A stretch of 64,000 nt of DNA from Algiphilus sp. (GTDB taxonomy: Bacteria > Pseudomonadota > Gammaproteobacteria > Nevskiales > Nevskiaceae): assembly GCF_023145115.1 (NCBI RefSeq), contig NZ_JAGLEJ010000006.1, forward strand, positions 1 through 64,000, given 5' to 3'. A program made the translations under genes and the position numbers. Of the stretch, positions 24,711 through 33,428 are shown piece after piece (position 1 is the first letter of the stretch; every line of letters begins with the position of its first letter). A model generated the notes under the pieces. That model was not told where the DNA came from. It saw only the letters and a program-made list of their open reading frames with translations, and made no database searches.

Positions 24711-27074
24711 TTGTCCAGTCTGCCGACAAGCCCCCTGCTTGCAACCGGTGCGCACGCCGATGACGAGCGGCAGCGTCCGGAGCGGGTTGCGGGACGCATC
24801 GCGATCGGCTACGCCGTCGTGGTGCTGGCGTGGATCCTGGGCAGCGACTATCTGCTCACCGCGATGTCGGTCGCGCTCGTCGACGCAGAATGGTGGCAAC
24901 ACAGCCTCAAGGGCGCCGCCTTCACGATCGTCACGGCATCCCTGCTCTACAGCGTGCTGCGCCGCAACTTCCGGCGGCAGGCGGCGCTGCAGCGCGATGC
25001 CGAGGCCACCACCGAACGACTGCGCCTCGCGATGGAGGGATCCAGCGCGGCAGCATGGGTCTACAGCCCGCGCGCGGGCAGTAGCGCCCCCTTCAATGGC
25101 GACCTGGAGATTTCGGCCGAGCTCAAGGCGCTGATCGGGTCCGCCGCCGACGATCCACCGCATGATCTCGCCGACTGGCATGCGCGCATCCACCCCGACG
25201 ACATCGAGCCGCTGCGCGCGGCATCCTCCGCATGCCTGTCCGGGGCAAGCAGCGAGTACCGGGCGCTCTATCGCATCCGTCACCGCGACGGCAGCTGGCA
25301 CTGGCTGGACAGCCGGGGCCGGCGCGCACCCGGTGACGGAAATCAGTGGATCGGCATGGTCTGGGACGTCACCGCGCTCCGCGAGGCGCGCGAGAGCGGC
25401 AATCTGCTGACATCGCTGTTCGATAACGCCCCGGACGGCCTGCTGGTCACCGACAGCGACGACGGCATCGTGCGTGCCAACGACGCGGCCGCTCGCCTGT
25501 TCGGTCTTTCCCGGCCCGAGATCGAGGCCCGCGCCTTCGACGCGGAACTGCTGAACGTGGTGGACCCCGGCCGGCTGAAGCGCGCGCTGATGCGCGTCCA
25601 TCGCGACCACTACTGGGCCGGCGATCTCAAGGCGCTCGACGCCGAGGGCGCCCAGCGCCTGCTGTACGTCCGCATGAGCGCGGTGCGCAACGAGCACGGC
25701 GCGCCACCCCGGTACATGGTGCTCATCAGCGATGTCACCAGCGAGGCCGACGCGCGCCAGCGCCTCGAGTTCCTCAGCCGCTACGACCCGCTCACCGAAC
25801 TGCCCAACGCCAGCTATTTCCGGGAGGAAGTCGACCGCGCCCTCGTGCAGACCGACGGCGGATACCGCGCGCTCCTGTGCATCGATCTGGACCGCTTTCA
25901 GCCGATCAACGAACTGCTCGGCACCGCGGCCGGCGACCGGGTACTGGCCGAATGCGCATCGCGGCTGCGGATGGTCGCCGAGCCGATGGGTGTGGTCTGC
26001 CGCCCCTCCGGAGACAGCTTCTCGATCCTCAGCCCGCCGCTTGCCGATACCGGGCGGGTGGATCAATGGCTCGAACGCGTCGCTACCGCCTTCCGCCCGC
26101 CCTTCGAGGTCCTCGGCAATCCGCTGCTCATCTCCTACAGCGGCGGCGTGGCGATGTGGCCGGACGATGCCGGCGACGCGACCACGCTCCAGGTACGCGC
26201 CGAAACGGCCCTCGCCCAGGCGCGGTCGCGCGGTGGCGGCCGGGCGCTGCGCTACGAGCCGGCATTCTCCGAGGCGAGCGCCTCCGCGCTCTGGCTGGAG
26301 GGCGCGCTCCGGGACGCTCTGACCCACGACCGGATCGAGTGCCACCTGCAGCCCATCGTCGACCTGGCGGAGGGGCACGTGATCGGTGCCGAGGCGCTGG
26401 CGCGCTGGTGCCTGGACGGGCGATGGGTCTCGCCGTCGGAGTTCGCCCCGGTTGCCGAAGCGCGCGGCCTGGTCGGTGAGCTGAGCGACCTCATGCTGCG
26501 CAAGTCCGCGGCGGCGGTGCAGCGACTCGAACGCGCCGGCCGTCTGCCGCCGGGCTTCCGCGTCAGCGTCAACCTGTCGTCGCTGCAGGTCGTGGCCGAG
26601 CTCCCCGGCATCGTGGCCCGGGCGCTGGAACGCTGCGGGATGCGTCCCGACAATCTGTGCCTCGAACTGACCGAATCCGCAGTCATCCAGCAACCGGATA
26701 CGGCGATCCGCGCGCTCGGCGAACTTCGGGCCAGCGGCATCACGGTCTCGATCGACGATTTCGGCACCGGCTACTCGTCGCTGACCCAGCTCCAGCGTCT
26801 GCCGGTGGACTTCGTCAAGCTCGATCGCGGCTTCATTCAGAAGCTGCACGAGGATCAGGCTTCGCGCGGCATCGTGCGCGCCATCATGGCGCTGGCCCGG
26901 ACGCTGGATCTGCAGACCATCGCCGAAGGCGTGGAGAACGATGCCCAGCGCGAAGCGCTCCTCGAACTGGGATGCACCACCGGACAGGGCTTCCTGATGT
27001 CTCCCGCCCTGGCGCCGGAAGTGTTCGAAGCCTGGCTTGCCGATCCCTGGAAGCCGCCGGCGACGACCCGCTGA
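24711..27074 (+). CDS. PAS-GGDEF-EAL protein with degenerate GGDEF, likely c-di-GMP phosphodiesterase
   Basis: A 787-residue protein. Two membrane helices (about 29-50 and 67-83) are followed by two PAS folds (about 105-225 and 235-345). The GGDEF domain has a degenerate motif SGDSF at 433-437. The EAL domain is intact by motif: EAL 561-563, NLSS, LELTES 651-656, DDFGTG 682-687, KLD 703-705 and EGVE 739-742. I chose the TTG at 24711, preceded by GGGAGGAG; a GTG at 24696 would overlap that box. It is convergent with the cyclase gene, with a seven-base gap. Confidence 0.92.
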   Translation: MSSLPTSPLLATGAHADDERQRPERVAGRIAIGYAVVVLAWILGSDYLLTAMSVALVDAEWWQHSLKGAAFTIVTASLLYSVLRRNFRRQAALQRDAEATTERLRLAMEGSSAAAWVYSPRAGSSAPFNGDLEISAELKALIGSAADDPPHDLADWHARIHPDDIEPLRAASSACLSGASSEYRALYRIRHRDGSWHWLDSRGRRAPGDGNQWIGMVWDVTALREARESGNLLTSLFDNAPDGLLVTDSDDGIVRANDAAARLFGLSRPEIEARAFDAELLNVVDPGRLKRALMRVHRDHYWAGDLKALDAEGAQRLLYVRMSAVRNEHGAPPRYMVLISDVTSEADARQRLEFLSRYDPLTELPNASYFREEVDRALVQTDGGYRALLCIDLDRFQPINELLGTAAGDRVLAECASRLRMVAEPMGVVCRPSGDSFSILSPPLADTGRVDQWLERVATAFRPPFEVLGNPLLISYSGGVAMWPDDAGDATTLQVRAETALAQARSRGGGRALRYEPAFSEASASALWLEGALRDALTHDRIECHLQPIVDLAEGHVIGAEALARWCLDGRWVSPSEFAPVAEARGLVGELSDLMLRKSAAAVQRLERAGRLPPGFRVSVNLSSLQVVAELPGIVARALERCGMRPDNLCLELTESAVIQQPDTAIRALGELRASGITVSIDDFGTGYSSLTQLQRLPVDFVKLDRGFIQKLHEDQASRGIVRAIMALARTLDLQTIAEGVENDAQREALLELGCTTGQGFLMSPALAPEVFEAWLADPWKPPATTR

Positions 27075-27081
27075 TCGCGCT

Positions 27082-28020
27082 TCAGAACAGCTCGATGTCG
27101 TTCTGCGCGCGCGACTGCACCGAGAAGCGCGACGCCAGCGTGCGGTAATCCACCACGCGGTTGCGTCCGCCTTCCTTGGCTGCATAGAGCGCGCGGTCGG
27201 CACGCTCGACCAGCGTGGGCGGCGCGCTTCCCGGCTCGATGGCGCAGAAGCCGATGCTCACGCTGACCGCGCCCACACGCGGAAAGGCCGCTTCGGCCAC
27301 CAGCGCGCGGAAGCGCTCCAGCGCGGCACGGGCGTCGGCGCGCGAGCTGTCGCCGAGCAGTACCGCGAACTCCTCACCACCGTAGCGGAACACGGCATCG
27401 CGCTCGCGGAAGCTGGCCCGCAGGTGGCGCGCCATCAGGATGAGCACTTCGTCGCCGTAGAGATGGCCGAAGCGATCGTTGACGCGCTTGAAGTGGTCGA
27501 CGTCGATCAGCGCCAGCCAGTTGCTGGTATCGCCGCTGCGACGCGCGTGACGGCCGGACGACGCGCCGGCAACGCGTGCCAGTCGGGCGTCGAAGGCCGC
27601 GCGATTGCGGAGCTGGGTCAGACGATCGCGCTCCGACTCGTCGATCACGGTCAGGAAGTTCTGATACAGGCGAACGAAGCCCTGCAGGATGTGCTCCTCC
27701 TGCTCCCCCTCGCCCGCAATGTGCACCGCCAGCACGCGATCGTCGCCGAGCGCTGAGGCCAGCGGCAGCGAGTACCACATGCCGTCGCGCGTGTCGGGGA
27801 AGCGGCCGGTGGGGGTACCGGCGGGCAGCACCCGGATCTCGGTCAGCGGCAGCATCTCGCCGAGCGTGCGCAGCAGGCTGGTGTGCAGCGTGGCGCGCTC
27901 GCGGTCCCGGGTCAGCGCCACCGCGGAATCGAGCAGTGCCACGCCGCCGTGCAGCGGCGTTCCGACCGCAGGCGGTTCGGGATCGGTCGTGCTCCAGTCG
28001 AGCGTGGGCAGGGCTGTCAT
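27082..28020 (-). CDS. diguanylate cyclase (GGDEF, active)
   Basis: A 312-residue soluble protein that makes cyclic-di-GMP from two GTP. The N-terminal half (about 20-125) looks like a GAF-type sensor. The GGDEF domain has an intact GGEEF at 214-218, an RERD inhibitory site at 205-208 exactly five residues upstream, and DVDHFKRVNDRFGH. It is the only one of the four c-di-GMP genes in the window with a full cyclase motif and no EAL domain. Confidence 0.94.
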   Translation of the reverse strand: MTALPTLDWSTTDPEPPAVGTPLHGGVALLDSAVALTRDRERATLHTSLLRTLGEMLPLTEIRVLPAGTPTGRFPDTRDGMWYSLPLASALGDDRVLAVHIAGEGEQEEHILQGFVRLYQNFLTVIDESERDRLTQLRNRAAFDARLARVAGASSGRHARRSGDTSNWLALIDVDHFKRVNDRFGHLYGDEVLILMARHLRASFRERDAVFRYGGEEFAVLLGDSSRADARAALERFRALVAEAAFPRVGAVSVSIGFCAIEPGSAPPTLVERADRALYAAKEGGRNRVVDYRTLASRFSVQSRAQNDIELF

Positions 28021-28129
28021 GCGGGCATTCGCATGCGGGGCGGACGCTCATCAGAGCGCAGCAGCGCACCGCGCGCGCGATCGCGCGGCCCTGCGGCACA
28101 CACCGGCCGACGTGCGGCCGCTACGCCCG

Positions 28130-28723
28130 TCAGCGCCCTTCCGGCTCCGCCGTCGCCACCGGCTCGTAGTCGAAGCGCTGACCGCCGATGGACGCTTCGT
28201 ACATCAACCCGCCGAGCGCGACGGTGAACACCGCCATGCCCTTGTGGTAGCCGCCGAAGGTCCTGGCGTCGTGCCGCCCGCCACTCGCGCCCGCCGAGGC
28301 ACCGCCCCCGGTGGAAGCACTCGCCGAGGCACCGGCGGTGATCGCCACCGCGCTGGCGTCGGCGCCGAACTCGAAGCTGCCGCTGGCGAATTCCTCGAAG
28401 GCACGCCGATCCTGGAAGAAGATGATCTGGCTGTAGGCCTGTCCGCCAAGCTGAAAGCCGATGCTGAGCTTGGTCATCACCACGTTGCCGACGTGATCGC
28501 CGCCGACATAGGCGCGGCCCTTGCCGAGCGCACCGCCGACGCCGATGCCGCCCTTCCCGATGGTGGGGAACACGGCATAGGCATGGCTGCGCTCGAAGTA
28601 GGCCGCGCTTTCGCCGGCGTCGCGGAACACTTCGACGGTCTCGGCATAGCTGTCCGCGAACACCGCCCCGACGGGCGCACTGCACAGCAGCAGAGCCGCA
28701 AGCCAACGTCGCACCGATTGCAT
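28130..28723 (-). CDS. SYLF-domain (YSC84-like) lipid-binding secreted protein
   Basis: A 197-residue protein with a signal peptide (WLAALLLCSAPVGAVFA). The SYLF fold shows AYAVFPTIGKGGIGVGGALGKG, SIGFQLGGQAYSQIIFF and GLMYEASIGGQRFDY. SYLF domains bind phosphoinositides or membranes in eukaryotes; bacterial roles are undefined. An Ala/Ser/Gly-rich insert lies around residues 118-142. The ATG at 28721-28723 has GGGAGG at good spacing, which is why I preferred it to an ATG 18 bases upstream. Confidence 0.82.
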   Translation of the reverse strand: MQSVRRWLAALLLCSAPVGAVFADSYAETVEVFRDAGESAAYFERSHAYAVFPTIGKGGIGVGGALGKGRAYVGGDHVGNVVMTKLSIGFQLGGQAYSQIIFFQDRRAFEEFASGSFEFGADASAVAITAGASASASTGGGASAGASGGRHDARTFGGYHKGMAVFTVALGGLMYEASIGGQRFDYEPVATAEPEGR

Positions 28724-28969
28724 GACGCACCTCCCGCGCATCGAAACTCCACGGAGTATGGCCCCGTCGCGGGCCTGACTGCACCTGCCCCGGCAAACGG
28801 AGCGCGCGATGCGCACGGTTCGCCGCGCTGCCGGAACGACGCCGCCCCGGCCTCCCGGCCGGGCTTGCGCTGGATGCCGGATTGCGTCAACGTCGGGCAT
28901 CCGGGCTCGGCCCGTTCATCGACACAAGCGCCGGAAAACAGGCGCGGCACTGTTGGAGGAGACAGTCCG

Positions 28970-29629
28970 ATGCAGCACGAGGCAACATCGGTGCACCGCG
29001 AGACACGCTGCGCGCTGGCTTCGGAGGCCGGCCGCAACGAGTGGTTCTTCCAGGGCATCGCCGCCATTGCGCGAGTGGCGCCCACCGGGCTGGTCGCACT
29101 GGTCGGACGATGGGTGCTGGGGCCTTCCGGGGTCGCGCGCTGCCTGCCGCACCTCCGCGACAGCGAGATCCGGCGCCTCGCACAGGCGCAGCCGATCGAT
29201 TTCGTCGCGCGCGTGGCGCTGGTGCTGGACCCGCCGACGCGCGAATGGGTGCTGCCCAAGCTGCCCTTCGAGACCGTGCTGGGCTGCGCGCGCGAACTGG
29301 TCTCGCTGCAGGCATTCGAGGCCACCGCCGAGTTCGCCGAGCTGCTGCCACGCGCCACGCTCAAGCAGCTGGTCGTGCAGCTCGACGATCCCGGAAGCGT
29401 CGCGCACATCGCCGGTCATCTCTCCGCCGACACGGTCGCGCACGTGCTCGCGGCCTTCTCGCCGCGGCTGGCCGCGGACCTGGTCGAGGCCGTCTACCGG
29501 GAGGGATACGCCGAGACCGCATCCGCGCTGGGACCGCGACTGGCGGCTCCGCACCGGGCCGAGATGCTGCCGCTGCTCTCCGAGCCGGCGCGTGCAGCGG
29601 TGACCGCCGACCTGCCGCGCGACGCCTGA
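28970..29629 (+). CDS. protein of unknown function, helical
   Basis: I do not recognise this 219-residue protein. It has no signal peptide; a moderately hydrophobic stretch lies at about 28-50. The rest is a run of short amphipathic helices with a loose repeat (for example DFVARVALVLDPPTREWVLP, FAELLPRATLKQLVVQL, AHVLAAFSPRLAADLV), as in helical-repeat or MgtE_N-like domains. A strong GGAGGAGA box precedes the ATG. It is 20 bases upstream of the DUF924 gene. Confidence 0.7.
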   Translation: MQHEATSVHRETRCALASEAGRNEWFFQGIAAIARVAPTGLVALVGRWVLGPSGVARCLPHLRDSEIRRLAQAQPIDFVARVALVLDPPTREWVLPKLPFETVLGCARELVSLQAFEATAEFAELLPRATLKQLVVQLDDPGSVAHIAGHLSADTVAHVLAAFSPRLAADLVEAVYREGYAETASALGPRLAAPHRAEMLPLLSEPARAAVTADLPRDA

Positions 29630-29649
29630 CCCCGGACACGGCACCGGGC

Positions 29650-30270
29650 ATGCCGAACACCACCGCCGCGCTGCCGGCCGAGGCCGTTTCCCTGCTCGAC
29701 TACTGGTTCGGCGACGGCGACGACGCCGAGATCGCCGGGCGCCGCGCGTCGCTCTGGTGGGGCAAGGACGTCGCCGTCGACGACGACATCCGGTCGCGCT
29801 TCGGCGGCCTGCATGCCGCGGCGATCGCCGGCGCGCTCGATCACTGGCTCGCGCATCCGCGCGGGCGGCTGGCGCTGATCCTGCTCGTCGATCAGTGTCC
29901 GCGCGCCATGTTCCGCGACGACGCCCGTGCCTGGACCGACGACGAGCGCGCGCTCGGCTGGTCCATCGCCGGACTGCGGTGCGGCGACGATCGGGCGCTG
30001 CGGCCGATCGAACGCGTGTTCGTCTACATGCCACTCGAGCACGCCGAGGACATGCTCTGCCAGCACGCGGCGGTGGGCTGCTTCGAGGCGCTGGCCGCCT
30101 CGGTTCCGGAAGCGTACCGCGCGACCTTCGACACCTTCACCGGCTTCGCGCGCAGCCACCGCGACGTCATCGCGCGCTTCGGCCGCTTCCCCCATCGCAA
30201 CGCCGCGCTCGGCCGCGCGAACACGCCGGCCGAGGCGGCCTATCTCGCGGAGCCGGGCGCCGGCTTCTGA
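29650..30270 (+). CDS. DUF924 family protein
   Basis: A 206-residue soluble protein of the DUF924 family (TPR-like fold, function unknown). The conserved LLDYWFGDG start, LILLVDQCPRAMFRDDARAW, VFVYMPLEHAEDMLCQ and the ending GRFPHRNAALGRANTPAEAAYL are clear. It normally has LDQFPRN; here Cys replaces Phe and Ala replaces Asn. Confidence 0.88.
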   Translation: MPNTTAALPAEAVSLLDYWFGDGDDAEIAGRRASLWWGKDVAVDDDIRSRFGGLHAAAIAGALDHWLAHPRGRLALILLVDQCPRAMFRDDARAWTDDERALGWSIAGLRCGDDRALRPIERVFVYMPLEHAEDMLCQHAAVGCFEALAASVPEAYRATFDTFTGFARSHRDVIARFGRFPHRNAALGRANTPAEAAYLAEPGAGF

Positions 30271-30329
30271 TCACGCGGCCCCTGCGTGCCACCATCCCGT
30301 ACACTGCCCCGCCGAGCAAAGGCGACGGC

Positions 30330-30470
30330 ATGGCGAAACCGAACTACTCCTACGAGAAGCGTCAGCGCGAGCTGAAGAAGAGCCGCAAGAAGGAAGAGAA
30401 GCGCCAGAAGAAGGCGGCGCGTCAGGGCGAGGACAACCCGCCCGCCGACGACGGCGAACGCCGCGACTGA
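30330..30470 (+). CDS. small lysine/arginine-rich conserved protein
   Basis: A 46-residue highly basic protein starting MAKPNYSYEKRQRELKK and ending in an acidic tail. Proteins with this same beginning are widespread in proteobacteria and annotated as hypothetical. The Lys/Arg/Glu-rich core suggests nucleic-acid or ribosome binding, which is inference. A TACACT -10-like box lies 25 bases before the ATG, consistent with its own promoter. Confidence 0.75.
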   Translation: MAKPNYSYEKRQRELKKSRKKEEKRQKKAARQGEDNPPADDGERRD

Positions 30471-30485
30471 CGCGCGTCGGGGCGA

Positions 30486-31217
30486 TCAGACGCTCTCGCG
30501 CCAGCCCCGCCACAGCAGCCACGCGCCCCACAGCATCGCCAGCGCCATGATCGCGCGGCCGGCGTTGAGCGTGATCGCGGCGAACGTGGTGTCCCAGGCC
30601 AGCAGCCCGGTCTCGCCGAGAATGAATTCCCAGTCGTGGAAGCCGTACGGCGAACTCTTGCCGTAGTTGCCACCCAGCAGGGGCAGCTCGCCGGCGCGGG
30701 CGTCCGCCATGTAGGGCGCGATGTCCAGGAAATTCTCGCCGAACCAGAGCAGGCAGACGCTGCAGCCGAAGGTGTCGGCGCGCAGGAACAGCGCGACGCC
30801 GCAGACCACCGGCATCAGCAGCTGGCCGAGCGAGCCGCCGAGCGAACCGACGAAGTCCCCGAATATCCCGAACACCAGATGGCCGGCCTCGTGGAAGGGC
30901 AGATTGACCGCGTGCATGAAGGCCGGGTCGTGGCCGAGCTGGTACAGGTCCCGGACCATGTAGCTCGCGCCCCAGAGCGCCAGCGCCGCACCGGCGATCG
31001 CGCGCGCCCACCACACCGTGCGGTCGCCCTCCGGCGGCGTCATCAGCGCCGACCAGAGCCGGGCCCCGAACCCCGGTTCGGCCGCCCGCAAGGCGCGCTC
31101 CCGCTCCAGCGCGGCGCGCTGCTCCAGGTACTCCTCGTACTTGGCGAACACCACGCCGCACGCCGCGCACTGCGTGCTGCCGGCGGCGACCCGATGGTGG
31201 CACTTCGGGCACTCCAT
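30486..31217 (-). CDS. zinc-ribbon membrane protein with HEAGH motif (putative M50-like protease)
   Basis: A 243-residue protein. The N-terminal zinc ribbon has CPKCHH and CAACG, followed by a charged helix and about four hydrophobic helices. The first part of the membrane region holds HEAGHLVFGIFGDFVGSL, an HExxH motif inside a hydrophobic segment as in site-2 (M50) proteases. A possible third ligand is in ENFLDIAPYMAD, but the usual LDG motif is not evident, so activity is uncertain. Start at the ATG 31215-31217. Confidence 0.7.
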   Translation of the reverse strand: MECPKCHHRVAAGSTQCAACGVVFAKYEEYLEQRAALERERALRAAEPGFGARLWSALMTPPEGDRTVWWARAIAGAALALWGASYMVRDLYQLGHDPAFMHAVNLPFHEAGHLVFGIFGDFVGSLGGSLGQLLMPVVCGVALFLRADTFGCSVCLLWFGENFLDIAPYMADARAGELPLLGGNYGKSSPYGFHDWEFILGETGLLAWDTTFAAITLNAGRAIMALAMLWGAWLLWRGWRESV

Positions 31218-31350
31218 CCCGCTCCGTCCCTTCCCCCGGGAGCGCGCAGGGTGCCCGGTGCGATGACGATGCGTCCAGGGGCTGCACGCTGATGGCCGCG
31301 GGCGGTCGTGGCAGGCTGGGCGGCAGAGTCCCCGGGCCGCGGAGCGCGTC

Positions 31351-31662
31351 ATGGCAGAACCCCGATTCGGTATCGGCGAGATCGTCCACCACCTGCGATT
31401 CGACTATCGCGGCGTGATCGTCGACGTGGATCCGCAGTACAGCGGGTCCGAGGCATGGTACGAGCAGGTCGCGCGCAGCCGGCCGCCGAAGGACGCGCCC
31501 TGGTACCACGTGCTGGTCGACGGCGCCATGCACAGTACCTATGTCGCCGAGCGCCATCTCGAGCACGGCGACACCAGCGTGCAGATCGAGCACCCTGCGC
31601 TCGGACAGTTCTTCGACCGCTTCAGCGACGGGCGCTACCACCCGCGGAGGCAGTACAGCTGA
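31351..31662 (+). CDS. hspQ: heat-shock protein HspQ (YccV-like)
   Basis: A 103-residue HspQ, in E. coli a small protein that binds hemimethylated oriC DNA and acts as specificity-enhancing factor and substrate for Lon. Conserved segments are FGIGEIVHHLRFDYRGVIVD, PWYHVLVDGAMHSTYVAE and HLEHGDTSVQIEHP. The gene is largely restricted to proteobacteria. It is divergent from the HEAGH gene. Confidence 0.95.
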   Translation: MAEPRFGIGEIVHHLRFDYRGVIVDVDPQYSGSEAWYEQVARSRPPKDAPWYHVLVDGAMHSTYVAERHLEHGDTSVQIEHPALGQFFDRFSDGRYHPRRQYS

Positions 31663-31730
31663 GGCGCGGCGCCGACCGCGCCCGGCGCCGGGCGCTACGC
31701 TGTGGCCTCCATCCGGAAGGGGGACGCCCG

Positions 31731-32462
31731 ATGCGCCGTTCGCTGGTCACACTTTCCACGCTGCTTCTCGGCGGCTGTGCCTTGCTGGGATCCGACGCGC
31801 CACCGCCGGCGCCCGACCCCGCACCCGGAGCCTCCTCGCTGCATGCGCGCGTCGAGACCGCCCGGCAGGCAGCGGCGGAGGACGGCGCCACCATGTTCGC
31901 GGTGGATGCCGAAGCCTCGGACGTGCGCATCCACGTCTTCCGCGGTGGCCGCGCGCCCAGGCTGGGGAAGAATCACGTCATTGCCGTGCGCGGGCTGAAG
32001 GGCTTCGTGGCGCTGGACTCCGATCTGCCCGTGGATGCCGGCTTCACGCTCGCCTTCCGGCTCGACGCGCTCGATCTCGACCCGGATGCGCTGCGCACCG
32101 AAACCGGCGGCAGCTTCGGGAAGCTGCTGAGCGAGGACCAGATCGAGGGCACCCGCAACAACATGCTGAGCGCCGACGTCCTCGATGCCGAGCGCTTCCC
32201 GGAGGTGATGCTCAGCGCGATCCGCATGCGCGGCGACTGGCCGATGCTGGTGGCCCGGACGGCGGTGACGCTGCACGGCACGACGGTCGAGTACGACACG
32301 CTCATGCGCGTCACCCGCGAGGACGACCGATTGATCGCGGAGGGCAGCATGGTGATCCGCCAGACCGATTTCGGCATCACGCCGATGACCACGCTCGGCG
32401 GCATCCTCGGATTGCAGGACCCGCTGGGCATCACCTATCGGCTGGTCGCACGCGGCGCGTAG
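31731..32462 (+). CDS. YceI-like lipoprotein
   Basis: A 243-residue protein with a lipobox (LLLGG-Cys at about residue 16) and a Pro-rich linker. Its later beta-rich part matches the YceI lipid-binding barrel: FAVDAEASDVRIHVFRGGR, GTRNNMLSADVLDAERFPEV and VIRQTDFGIT. YceI proteins carry isoprenoids or other lipids in the periplasm. Start at ATG 31731, 69 bases after hspQ. Confidence 0.8.
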   Translation: MRRSLVTLSTLLLGGCALLGSDAPPPAPDPAPGASSLHARVETARQAAAEDGATMFAVDAEASDVRIHVFRGGRAPRLGKNHVIAVRGLKGFVALDSDLPVDAGFTLAFRLDALDLDPDALRTETGGSFGKLLSEDQIEGTRNNMLSADVLDAERFPEVMLSAIRMRGDWPMLVARTAVTLHGTTVEYDTLMRVTREDDRLIAEGSMVIRQTDFGITPMTTLGGILGLQDPLGITYRLVARGA

Positions 32463-32488
32463 CGGCCGCACTGCGGGTGGCACGTTGC

Positions 32489-32519
32489 CATTGATTGGTG
32501 TCAATGTTTGCGCTACGCT
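32489..32519 (+). promoter_or_regulatory. promoter with overlapping operator before the catabolic block
   Basis: TTGATT (32491-32496) and TACGCT (32514-32519) are spaced by 17 bases. An inverted repeat CATTGA-N6-TCAATG (32489-32506) covers the -35 box. The start codon of the M24 gene is 33 bases downstream. The binding protein is unknown. Confidence 0.5.
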
Positions 32520-32552
32520 AGCGCCCCCTTTCGCAGCGCACGATGCCGCCCG

Positions 32553-33428
32553 ATGGCCAAAGCCCCCCTCGATGACGACACGCTGGATGGCTTCCGGCGT
32601 GCACAGCAGCTGGCGTATCGGTGCGCCGAGACCGTGGCCGCGGAGCTGGAACCCGGCATCAGCGAACGCGAGACCGCAGCCCGCATGCAGGCGTGGCTGG
32701 TCGCGCACGGCGCCACCGAATGCTTCCATCGACCGTTCGCCTGGTTCGGTGACCGCACCGCCTTCCGGGGCGCGGTCGGCAACCGGCTCCTCGGGGGCTT
32801 CAACCCGGCGTTCTACCCGGGCAGGCGCCGGCTCGGAGCGAACATGCCCTTCATCCTGGACTGCGCCCCCACCCTCGACGGCTACACCGCCGACATCGGC
32901 TACAGCGGCGCGCTCGGCGGCAACCGGATTCTCGACAAGCTGATGGACGACCTGCAGGCCTACCGCGCGCTCATCCTGGAGCAGGTGCGCGCGCGCCGTC
33001 CGCTGGCGGAAATCAGCCGCGCGGTCGATGCCCTGTGCCGCGAGCACGGCTACGACCCGCGCCACAAGGCCTACCCCTTCGAGACCCTGGCGCATCGCGT
33101 CGAGATCCTGCCCGACAGCGGTACCGGGCAGCGCTGGACGGTGGGCCGCTTCGGCGTGCGCAACATCGGCGAGCTGGTGCGCGACCGGGTGCGCGGCGCG
33201 CGCGAGGGCTGGAATCCGATCTGGAACAGCTCGACCGCCTCCGAGCACCCGCCCACGCCCGGTCTCTGGGCGGTGGAGCCGCATCTCGGCTTCCGCCACG
33301 TCGGCGCCAAGTTCGAGGAGCTGCTGGTGGTGACCGAGGACGACGCCTTCTGGCTCGATGACGATGTGCCGCATGTGCGCCGCTGGACGACGCGCGGTCT
33401 CCGACCCGCGCAGCGCAGGGCCGCCTGA
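32553..33428 (+). CDS. M24-family metallopeptidase-like protein
   Basis: A 291-residue protein with the pita-bread fold of creatinase/aminopeptidase P. Metal-ligand candidates are the two Asp in DCAPTLDGYTADIGYSG and the Glu residues in VEPHLGF and KFEELLVV; the usual GHGIG/His segment is not canonical, so it may be a diverged or inactive member. The ATG at 32553 is the best start. Its stop overlaps the next start by one base. Confidence 0.8.
   Translation: MAKAPLDDDTLDGFRRAQQLAYRCAETVAAELEPGISERETAARMQAWLVAHGATECFHRPFAWFGDRTAFRGAVGNRLLGGFNPAFYPGRRRLGANMPFILDCAPTLDGYTADIGYSGALGGNRILDKLMDDLQAYRALILEQVRARRPLAEISRAVDALCREHGYDPRHKAYPFETLAHRVEILPDSGTGQRWTVGRFGVRNIGELVRDRVRGAREGWNPIWNSSTASEHPPTPGLWAVEPHLGFRHVGAKFEELLVVTEDDAFWLDDDVPHVRRWTTRGLRPAQRRAA

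Noticed and set aside
24522..27203. An 893-codon open frame antisense to the PAS-GGDEF-EAL gene
   Set aside because: Composition is that of a shadow frame and the plus-strand gene has complete domains.
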